6,775 nucleotides of DNA from Burkholderiales bacterium (GTDB lineage Bacteria > Pseudomonadota > Gammaproteobacteria > Burkholderiales > Burkholderiaceae): assembly GCA_947372535.1 (NCBI GenBank), contig CANBUA010000257.1, positions 1 through 6,775 of the forward strand, given 5' to 3'. Below the pieces are notes generated by a model. The model was not told the origin of the DNA, did no database searches, and was given only the letters and a program-made list of their open reading frames with translations. The translations under genes and the position numbers were made by a program. Numbering within the stretch: the stretch's first letter is position 1; every line of letters begins with the position of its first letter. Positions 1 to 6,775 of this stretch are shown here, one piece after another.

Positions 1-2516
<2,516 letters not shown>

Positions 2517-2757
2517 AAACTCTCCGTTTCGGGCACCAAAAAGGGTGCGCCGTTTCGAATTCAGCCTGTTCCCTGGCCAGGGACAGGGCTGTTGTTCGGC
2601 GACTGGCCAATCGGACATTGCATCCGAGGCTTGGTGGTTGGCCACTACCAACCGCTGGCAGACAACCCCGTGAGCTGAATGGACCATACGGCGTCCATTT
2701 GTCACAAGGCTCGACCAAACCGGTTCTCCGCAGTCGGTTCAGAGAACACTCGAACCG
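2517..2757 (-). promoter_or_regulatory. Structured 5' leader of rpoB (gene-free)
   Basis: About 240 bases without a supportable gene. If the promoter at 2786-2758 is used, transcription starts near 2751 and this stretch becomes a leader of about 235 nt. Besides the 2563-2590 hairpin it contains AATGGAC/GTCCATT (2678-2684 with 2693-2699, 8-base loop) and GGTTGG/CCAACC (2636-2641 with 2648-2653, 6-base loop). A palindrome AACCGGTT lies at 2718-2725. The rpoB Shine-Dalgarno GGAG is at 2525-2522. Long open frames cross it on both strands but lack coding character. Regulation of rpoB through its leader is plausible but not shown. Confidence 0.45.
2563..2590 (-). promoter_or_regulatory. Hairpin in the rpoB leader
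   Basis: A 28-base imperfect inverted repeat centred on the perfect 14-bp palindrome TCCCTGGCCAGGGA (2570-2583). Read as minus-strand RNA it folds into an 11-bp stem with two single-base bulges and a GGCC loop, ending about 46 bases before the rpoB start codon. There is no following U-run, so it is not an intrinsic terminator. It could be an RNA processing or stability element, or a DNA-level binding palindrome. The structure is seen in the sequence; the role is inference. Confidence 0.5.
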
Positions 2758-2759
2758 AC
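2733..2759. promoter_or_regulatory. Inverted repeat over the putative rpoB -10 and start site
   Basis: Perfect 8-bp arms GTCGGTTC (2733-2740) and GAACCGAC (2752-2759) are separated by 11 bases. The dyad overlaps the -10 hexamer and the expected transcription start. A third CGGTTC lies at 2721-2726, a direct copy 14 bases from the one at 2735-2740. This arrangement resembles an operator with an extra half-site, but no regulator can be named. If the region is read through from upstream, it would also form an RNA hairpin. Confidence 0.4.
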
Positions 2760-2786
2760 CATATTACCACCGATTTGGCCAGTCAA
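2758..2786 (-). promoter_or_regulatory. Candidate sigma70 promoter for rpoB
   Basis: On the minus strand a -35 hexamer TTGACT (2786-2781, 5 of 6 to consensus) is followed after 17 bases by TATGGT (2763-2758, 4 of 6). An overlapping alternative -10, TAATAT (2766-2761), has a 14-base spacer, shorter than usual. It is the best match I see in the gene-free stretch before rpoB. A promoter is expected here because a strong terminator follows rplL. No transcript data support it. Confidence 0.5.
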
Positions 2787-2802
2787 TACCGCTCCTATTG
2801 AC
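2782..2802. promoter_or_regulatory. Inverted repeat overlapping the -35 of the rpoB promoter
   Basis: Perfect 7-bp arms GTCAATA (2782-2788) and TATTGAC (2796-2802) are separated by 7 bases. The left arm carries most of the minus-strand -35 hexamer TTGACT. The right arm carries a second TTGACT on the plus strand (2798-2803) with no convincing -10 beyond it. The dyad could be an operator. On the plus strand it is followed by TTTTT, but the AT-rich stem makes a terminator unlikely. Confidence 0.35.
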
Positions 2803-2807
2803 TTTTT

Positions 2808-2830
2808 GCTGTGGCCGGCGCTGTGGCCGG
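2808..2830. repeat. Short direct repeat, two copies of gctgtggccgg
   Basis: The 11-base string GCTGTGGCCGG occurs at 2808-2818 and 2820-2830, a 12-base period. It lies 5 bases from the octanucleotide array and shares CTGTGG with it, so the two may be related by slippage. Within it CCGGC/GCCGG (2815-2819 with 2826-2830) can form a 5-bp GC hairpin, but no U-run follows it on the minus strand, so it is not counted as a terminator. Confidence 0.6.
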
Positions 2831-2835
2831 TCTCA

Positions 2836-2893
2836 GGCTCTGTGGCTCTGTGGCTCTGTGGCTCTGTGGCTCTGTGGCTCTGTGGCTCAGTGG
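2836..2893. repeat. Octanucleotide tandem repeat (GGCTCTGT)n, seven copies
   Basis: Six perfect copies of GGCTCTGT (2836-2883), one copy with a single change (GGCTCAGT, 2884-2891) and a partial GG. The variant A at 2889 makes the TGA stop of the minus-strand mini-lipoprotein gene. Because 8 is not a multiple of 3, every minus-strand frame encodes the same eight-residue cycle ATEPQSHR and contains no stop. The array begins about 50 bases upstream of the putative rpoB -35. Arrays of this type commonly vary in copy number by strand slippage; variation here is inferred. Confidence 0.9.
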
Positions 2894-3060
2894 CCGCTGG
2901 TTTCGCGGCTGAGTTCGTCCTGGGCGCGGCCGGCGCGGTCCAGGCGATCGGGGATGCCCGCACGGCCATCGTCGGCCGGAGGGGGCGAGCTGCAAGCGCT
3001 CAGCGCGGCGCCGGCCAGCACGGCCAACACCAGGAGAACACGGCGGAAACGGGGCGTCAT
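2887..3060 (-). CDS. Mini-lipoprotein, 57 residues, function unknown
   Basis: A small predicted lipoprotein. The sequence shows a basic N-terminus (MTPRFRR), a hydrophobic stretch (residues 8-20) and the lipobox LSAC with the acylated cysteine at residue 23. Ser at +2 suggests delivery to the outer membrane by the usual +2 rule. The mature part is only about 35 residues, polar and charged (SSPPPADDGRAGIPDRLDRA). I chose the ATG at 3060 because AAAGGAG (3073-3067) lies 6 bases upstream and the signal peptide then begins at residue 1. The frame is open upstream to 3141, but that start would put 27 unlikely residues first. It begins 20 bases after the preceding gene's stop, so it looks like the last gene of the lipoprotein operon. 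The stop codon sits inside the octanucleotide repeat. I do not recognise the family. No terminator was found after it. Confidence 0.75.
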   Translation of the reverse strand: MTPRFRRVLLVLAVLAGAALSACSSPPPADDGRAGIPDRLDRAGRAQDELSRETSGH

Positions 3061-3080
3061 GGTGGACTCCTTTCTGCAGC

Positions 3081-3689
3081 TCATGGCTTGGACTTGACGA
3101 TTTCTGCTGCCAGCTCGTCCTGGCCTTGCTTGGCCTGCCACTTCTGCCAGGCGGCCTCGTCGTTCTTCATGCTGGTCATGATGGCCTTCTTGGCATTGGC
3201 TGCAGCGGTCACGGCATCCAGGCCCACATAGACGTAGAAGGTGCCCTTGGGGCTGGTGGCACTGCGGAAGACCTTGGAGCCGGAGATGTTTTCCGCGGTG
3301 ATCTGCTTGGTCACACTGGTGTTGGTGCGGTCAACGGTTTCCTTGCCCACGGCGCCCGTGGTTTCGGCGAACTGCTTGATCATGCCGGTCACATAGGTGT
3401 TCATGTTCTGGGCGAGTCGGAAACGGGCCGACGCCGTGGCTTGGTCACGCACGAACGCCACTCCGGCCGCCGATTTCTCGAACGAGCCCATGGCGCCCAC
3501 CGCCACACCGTCCACCGGCGCATCGCAGACCCACAACGGAGCGGGATCCTGAGGCGAATCGGGGTAGCCGCATTCGGTGATGGCCTGTGCCGGGGGCTTG
3601 CTGCCGCAACCGACGAGTGCGATGGCAGTCAGGGCCAGGGCGAGAGGCGCCAGCATGGCGCTGCGCGAAAGGCGAGTAGATGGGCTCAT
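3081..3689 (-). CDS. LPP20-like lipoprotein, 202 residues
   Basis: A predicted lipoprotein with signal peptide residues 1-27 and lipobox LVGC, Cys28 being the acylated residue. Gly at +2 is compatible with outer-membrane sorting. The mature part resembles the LPP20 fold: a PLWVC stretch around Trp53, then GVAVGAMGSF (61-70), an Ala-rich helix with RDQATASARFRLAQ (81-94), a further helix, and a strand-like GTFYVYVGLD (149-158). The C-terminus is a charged helix. Cys40 and Cys55 flank PDSPQDPAP and could form a periplasmic disulfide. The ATG at 3689 is preferred because AAGGAG (3703-3698) lies 8 bases upstream and gives a normal signal peptide. An in-frame GTG at 3719 overlaps the previous gene's TGA, but would add ten residues and has no comparable site. 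It lies 26 bases after the preceding gene. The family call is by eye. Confidence 0.85.
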   Translation of the reverse strand: MSPSTRLSRSAMLAPLALALTAIALVGCGSKPPAQAITECGYPDSPQDPAPLWVCDAPVDGVAVGAMGSFEKSAAGVAFVRDQATASARFRLAQNMNTYVTGMIKQFAETTGAVGKETVDRTNTSVTKQITAENISGSKVFRSATSPKGTFYVYVGLDAVTAAANAKKAIMTSMKNDEAAWQKWQAKQGQDELAAEIVKSKP

Positions 3690-3715
3690 GGTGTGTTCTC
3701 CTTGTTTGGCCTGAT

Positions 3716-4777
3716 TCACTTGATTTGATCGACCTTGTCGGCCAGCTTGTCCAGAAAGGTCTTCGGGCGGTGCTTCTGCTTGACCAGATCACCACGGTGG
3801 ACCTTGGGCACGTCGCCCTCATCATCCAGGGTGATCCAGGCCGACGCATCGGCGAATTGCATGGGCGCCACGGTACCGGTGCCCACCAGGATTTCTTCGT
3901 GCGCGGGCGCCGACTTCAGCAGGGTGGCGTCGTTGGGACGCAGGGAGTAGATCTCCACGCGATCGCCTGGCTGGAGGCCATCGGCCTTGCCCACCGAGAT
4001 CTGGAAGGCAGAGGTCTTGCGTTCGTTGTGGATGCGGCGCTGAACGATGTAGCCCTTGCTGGAAAACAGGTTGAGCAAATCCGGTGCGGCACTGCGGACG
4101 GCGTCGTCCGCGGCCTGGCCCAGCAAGGCGGTGCCAATGGTGTGGTTGGCGGCCTGGCCCGCGTCCGTCACGCTGGCCGAACCCCGACCGTTCACGGTTC
4201 CCAGCAGGCGCAAGGTGGGCAGCTCATAGACACGCACCACGGCCGACACGTTGGCGACGTGCTCATAGCCGGCAGGGCTGGCCGCCAGCTTGGCCAGCAG
4301 GGTCGCCCCCACCGGCGCCGTGGCCGCGTGGTAGACCGCAGCATAAGAGCTGTTGAGCACCGCCGGCTTGATCGCGTACTTGGCCACCTTGGGGCCTGCA
4401 TAGGTGGCGCCCGAACCGGTGTTCAGCGCTTCGGCCTTGCGCAAGGATTCGTCCAGGTTCGGGGCCAGCGCATCGTCCACGATTTCGATGTTGCGGCTGC
4501 CCAGCAACTGCTCGACCGCCTTGGTCAACTGCTTGCCCAACTGCGCCTGACGCGCCAGGCTGAAACTGCCATCCACACCATCGACCACCACCACCTTGGT
4601 GTTCTCGCGGTCCTCGTTGACGAGGGGCATGACCTCGGCATCGAGCAGGGGAGCGGCCACATAGGCCGAGGCGTCTTTGAGGGTCGGGGCAGACGAACAG
4701 GCCGACAGGGCCAATGACATCAGCGCGGCAGCCGCGATTGGCCAGTGGCGGCCCACCAGGGGCGAGGACGTGGACAT
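3716..4777 (-). CDS. CsgG/LpoB-like lipoprotein with FlgT-like C-terminal region, 353 residues
   Basis: A predicted lipoprotein: MSTSSPLVGRHW, a hydrophobic segment, then lipobox LSAC with Cys27 and Ser at +2 (outer-membrane type). Residues about 60-235 look like the CsgG/LpoB/FlgO alpha-beta fold: strand TKVVVVDGVDG, helix QAQLGKQLTKAVEQLL, strand NIEIVDDAL, then KVAKYAIKPAVL, VSAVVRVYELPTLRLLGTV and a closing Ala-rich helix (221-239). Residues about 255-335 (ISVGKADGLQPGDRVEIYS, later VGTGTV and VHRGDLV) resemble the C-terminal domain of FlgT, a small beta-barrel. The tail is basic. The frame is open to an ATG at 4810, but that start lacks a ribosome site; GGAG upstream of 4777 (10-base spacer) and a shorter n-region favour 4777. 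It lies 70 bases after the LPP20 gene. CsgG and LpoB act at the outer membrane (secretion pore, PBP1b activator). Which of these roles applies is unknown. Confidence 0.85.
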   Translation of the reverse strand: MSTSSPLVGRHWPIAAAALMSLALSACSSAPTLKDASAYVAAPLLDAEVMPLVNEDRENTKVVVVDGVDGSFSLARQAQLGKQLTKAVEQLLGSRNIEIVDDALAPNLDESLRKAEALNTGSGATYAGPKVAKYAIKPAVLNSSYAAVYHAATAPVGATLLAKLAASPAGYEHVANVSAVVRVYELPTLRLLGTVNGRGSASVTDAGQAANHTIGTALLGQAADDAVRSAAPDLLNLFSSKGYIVQRRIHNERKTSAFQISVGKADGLQPGDRVEIYSLRPNDATLLKSAPAHEEILVGTGTVAPMQFADASAWITLDDEGDVPKVHRGDLVKQKHRPKTFLDKLADKVDQIK

Positions 4778-4847
4778 GGGACTCAGACTCCGTGGGTTGA
4801 ACTCGATCATGGTCGGGCTGGATGGCGGGGGCGCACCCCGGCCAGTT

Positions 4848-5906
4848 TCATCGCTGGGTTGACTGAACAGACAAGGGCTGGATCCCCAGCGCGGCCAGGA
4901 GGCCCCCTGCGCGCAAATCCTGCTGCAGTTTCATCACGGCTTGCTGGCGTGCCGCCTTGGCGTCGGTGCGGGAAGCGCCGTTGATGACGTGCTCACGCGC
5001 CGACAACACCGTGCCCCGCGCGCCCTTGAGGGTGAGCTTGACGGACAACTTGGCCAGGGCGTCCTTGCCGAACTGGGAATCCTGCTGTCCCACCGTGACG
5101 TCCAACGTGCCTTGAGATGCCGAGGCTTGCTCGGTCAGCTTGAGCCCTTGCTCGGTCAGCAAGGCGGAGACCACCCCCTTCACATCGGCATCCACCGCAG
5201 CCGCCTGGACCATGAGCACCAGACGGGATGCTGCTGCGTCGGCATCGGCCAGACGCTGCTGCAGATCGCTTTGTTTTGCCGAATCTTCACGGCTCAGGTC
5301 CAGGGGCTTGAACAACATGTACAGCCCCTGCTGGGCGGCCAGCAGAGGGCGAGCGCGCTGCAAGGCGATGTAACGATCCAACGGGCTCGCACCCGTTCCG
5401 GCCAGCAACTGGCTGGTGAGCAGGTTCATGCGCTGGATGCGGTCTCGCGTGTCAGCCAGAAAAGCCTGACGATCCACCTTGACCAGGGCATACACCCCGG
5501 ACGGCGCCGGCGCCGATTGCACCAGGGTGTACTGCCGGAATTCGGTCTTCTGGATCTCGGACATCAAGGAACTGGACGCGGAACTGTCCACACGCCCGTT
5601 GGCTTCACTGACCTGGCTGCGCACGGAGCCCGACACGCTCACCCGCAGCTTGCTGGCCACATCGCGCAGCGCCAGGCGGGTGGCGGTGCCCACGTCCAGG
5701 CCTTCGCCCACACCGTACATGGCATCGTCGGTGTCACCGGGAGGGCTGACCATCCAGCTGGGCACTTCTGCCGCCGACGGCGTCGACTTCATCGTGATGC
5801 AGGCGGACAACATCAGCAGGGACAGCCCAAGCGCCACCCCGCTCAGGTTCCGCAGGGCCGATCGGGGCGCAAGCGCACGGAAACACAGCACGTCAAACGC
5901 CCTCAT
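4848..5906 (-). CDS. LPP20-family lipoprotein, 352 residues
   Basis: First gene of the lipoprotein block. The signal peptide ends in LSLLMLSAC, with the lipidated Cys at residue 36 and Ile at +2, so outer-membrane placement is expected. Residues about 49-155 match the LPP20 pattern by eye: PSWMVSPPGDTDDAMYGVGEG, then LALRDVASKLRVSVSGSVRS and a strand pair ending GVYALVKVDRQAFL. LPP20 proteins include H. pylori Lpp20 and Vibrio FlgP. The remaining 190 residues hold a helical stretch (157-225, partly coiled-coil-like) and a second alpha/beta portion (about 228-335) ending in an Ala/Gln-rich helix, so the protein is longer than a simple LPP20 protein. I chose the ATG at 5906 because GGAG (5916-5913) lies 6 bases upstream. 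An ATG at 5918 in the same frame would add MESG and has no clear site. Operon with the next three genes is likely. The exact role is unknown. Confidence 0.87.
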   Translation of the reverse strand: MRAFDVLCFRALAPRSALRNLSGVALGLSLLMLSACITMKSTPSAAEVPSWMVSPPGDTDDAMYGVGEGLDVGTATRLALRDVASKLRVSVSGSVRSQVSEANGRVDSSASSSLMSEIQKTEFRQYTLVQSAPAPSGVYALVKVDRQAFLADTRDRIQRMNLLTSQLLAGTGASPLDRYIALQRARPLLAAQQGLYMLFKPLDLSREDSAKQSDLQQRLADADAAASRLVLMVQAAAVDADVKGVVSALLTEQGLKLTEQASASQGTLDVTVGQQDSQFGKDALAKLSVKLTLKGARGTVLSAREHVINGASRTDAKAARQQAVMKLQQDLRAGGLLAALGIQPLSVQSTQR

Positions 5907-5968
5907 CCCAGACTCCATCCCGTTTCAATTGATTCACACCTGACCATGAGGTGCGACCTTGGCTGGCG

Positions 5969-5996
5969 AACATACCATGTACTGGAAAGCGGTCAG
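5969..5996 (-). promoter_or_regulatory. Weak candidate promoter for the lipoprotein operon
   Basis: On the minus strand CTGACC (5996-5991) and TATGTT (5974-5969) are 16 bases apart, each 4 of 6 to sigma70 consensus. It sits between the rplL terminator and the first lipoprotein gene, where a promoter must exist if the terminator is efficient. A short dyad CACCT/AGGTG (5937-5941 with 5949-5953) lies between it and the start codon. Another sigma factor could be used; I see no stronger match. Confidence 0.25.
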
Positions 5997-6035
5997 CCAG
6001 AGGTCGAGCCGGCAGTGTCACTATTCGTAAGGATG

Positions 6036-6066
6036 AAAAAAAACCGCCTCTGTGCGAGGCGGTTTT
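6036..6066 (-). terminator. Rho-independent terminator after rplL
   Basis: On the minus strand a perfect 11-bp stem AAAACCGCCTC/GAGGCGGTTTT (6066-6056 with 6050-6040) encloses a 5-base loop and runs into eight consecutive Ts (6043-6036). It starts about 40 bases past the rplL stop codon and should end the rplJL transcript before the lipoprotein genes. On the plus strand it is followed by only four Ts, so it is directional. Confidence 0.93.
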
Positions 6067-6106
6067 CTGGCGGGCCGCCCGAAGGCAGCCCAGGCAACCA
6101 AGTGAA

Positions 6107-6484
6107 TTACTTGAGTTCGGCCTTGGCGCCAGCGTCCAGCAGCTTCTTGACAGCGGCTTCGGCGTCGGCCTTGGCGATGGCTTCCTTGACGTTCTTGGGA
6201 GCGCCGTCGACCAGGTCCTTGGCTTCCTTGAGGCCCAGACCGGTGATTTCGCGCACGGCCTTGATGACGCCAACCTTGTTGGCACCAGCTTCGAGCAGCA
6301 CGACGTTGAATTCGGTCTTTTCTTCGACGGCAGCAGCAGCAGCGCCGCCACCAGCGCCGGCCGGAGCGGCCATTGCAGCGGCGGACACGCCGAACTTCTC
6401 TTCGATGGCCTTGACCAGTTCGTTGAGTTCCATCACGGACATGCTGTCCAGGGCGGTCAGGAATGCGTCTTTATCGAATGCCAT
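6107..6484 (-). CDS. rplL: 50S ribosomal protein L7/L12
   Basis: The stalk protein of the large ribosomal subunit, which recruits translation GTPases (EF-Tu, EF-G, IF2, RF3) and binds the ribosome through L10. It has 125 residues, normal for the family. Residues 1-33 are the dimerisation domain ([20 protein letters not shown]), residues 34-52 form an Ala/Gly-rich hinge ([19 protein letters not shown]), and residues 53-125 form the factor-binding domain with the conserved [20 protein letters not shown] and [16 protein letters not shown]. The ATG at 6484 is preceded by AGGAA (6495-6491). It lies 51 bases after rplJ and shares its transcript. A strong terminator follows the TAA stop. No anomalies. 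Confidence 0.99.
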   Translation of the reverse strand: MAFDKDAFLTALDSMSVMELNELVKAIEEKFGVSAAAMAAPAGAGGGAAAAAVEEKTEFNVVLLEAGANKVGVIKAVREITGLGLKEAKDLVDGAPKNVKEAIAKADAEAAVKKLLDAGAKAELK

Positions 6485-6535
6485 TTTGGGTTCCTAAAAT
6501 CGGTTGAATGTTGAATCAGTACGGAGCGCGGGGGC

Positions 6536-6775
6536 TCAGGCGGCCGGAGCTTCTGCGGCCGGGGCTTCTGCAGCCTCGGCGGGGGCGGCTTCGCCACCAC
6601 CCTTTTGTTCGCCCAAAGCAGCCAGGACGCGTGCCAGACCCGAGATCGGCGATTGCAGCAGGCCACAGATCTGGGCCAGCAGCACTTCCTTGCTCGGGAT
6701 CGAGGCCAGGGCCTTGACGCCATTGGCGTCCAGGGCCTTGCCGGCGTAAGCGCCAGCCTTGATGACCAGCTTGTC
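6536..6775 (-). CDS. rplJ: 50S ribosomal protein L10, C-terminal 79 residues (start lies beyond the right edge)
   Basis: L10 anchors L7/L12 dimers to the 50S subunit and, with them, represses its own operon by binding the rplJ leader (outside this window). The visible part begins [20 protein letters not shown] and continues [20 protein letters not shown], typical of L10. The following [17 protein letters not shown] belongs to the C-terminal helix that binds L7/L12. The protein ends in an Ala/Pro/Glu-rich tail ([21 protein letters not shown]), partly a 15-base DNA duplication. Such low-complexity tails occur in other L10 proteins. The stop TGA is at 6538-6536. The position just before rplL is the standard order. 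Confidence 0.97.
   Translation of the reverse strand, partial: DKLVIKAGAYAGKALDANGVKALASIPSKEVLLAQICGLLQSPISGLARVLAALGEQKGGGEAAPAEAAEAPAAEAPAA

Noticed and set aside
2815..2830. Intrinsic terminator after the mini-lipoprotein gene
   Set aside because: The stem is only 5 bp and is followed on the minus strand by CCACAGCAAAAAG, with no U-run.
2836..2893. CRISPR array
   Set aside because: The units are 8 bp and directly adjacent, with no spacers, so this is a simple tandem repeat.
2739..2969. Minus-strand open frames with ATEPQSHR repeats overlapping the mini-lipoprotein
   Set aside because: The repeat peptide arises in every frame from the 8-bp array. The mini-lipoprotein frame has a signal peptide, lipobox and strong ribosome site; these do not.
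2517..6106. Mobile element insertion splitting rplL and rpoB
   Set aside because: I found no transposase, integrase, terminal inverted repeats, target duplication or tRNA at the borders, so an active mobile element is not supported.
4941..6497. A 518-residue plus-strand open frame over the LPP20 gene and rplL
   Set aside because: It runs antisense across two well-supported genes and the terminator, and has low-complexity content without a recognisable domain or convincing ribosome site.

Overview
The window reads as a GC-rich betaproteobacterial chromosome segment, most likely Burkholderiales. This rests on the sequence of the RpoB N-terminus (start [20 protein letters not shown]), the L7/L12 sequence and the high-GC codon use; genus is not resolved. 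Every gene I can support lies on the minus strand, so transcription runs from position 6775 down to 1.

Right end (6775 to about 6036): the 3' part of rplJ (ribosomal protein L10), the complete rplL (L7/L12) and, about 40 bases after the rplL stop, a textbook Rho-independent terminator with a perfect 11-bp stem and an 8-U tail. Middle (about 5996 to 2887): a tight block of four genes, each beginning with a lipoprotein signal peptide and lipobox. They are a 352-residue LPP20-family lipoprotein, a 353-residue CsgG/LpoB-like lipoprotein with a FlgT-like C-terminal region, a 202-residue LPP20-like lipoprotein and a 57-residue mini-lipoprotein. Gaps of 70, 26 and 20 bases and good Shine-Dalgarno sites suggest one operon. 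Left part (2886 to 2517): a 370-base gene-free stretch with a seven-copy octanucleotide repeat, a candidate sigma70 promoter nested in inverted repeats, and a leader rich in hairpins. Left end (2516 to 1): the first 838 codons of rpoB (RNA polymerase beta), running off the window.

The usual bacterial order is rplK-rplA-rplJ-rplL-rpoB-rpoC, with rplL next to rpoB. Here about 3.6 kb containing an envelope lipoprotein operon separates them. The terminator after rplL should uncouple rpoB from the ribosomal protein promoter, so rpoB probably relies on its own promoter near 2781-2758, on read-through from the lipoprotein operon (no terminator was found after its last gene), or on both.

The lipoprotein block is the most interesting part. 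LPP20-type and CsgG/FlgT-type lipoproteins occur together in known envelope systems such as FlgO/FlgP/FlgT of Vibrio, so the four products may form an outer-membrane-linked periplasmic assembly. That function is inference; the sequence directly shows only the signal peptides, the gene arrangement and family resemblance judged by eye.
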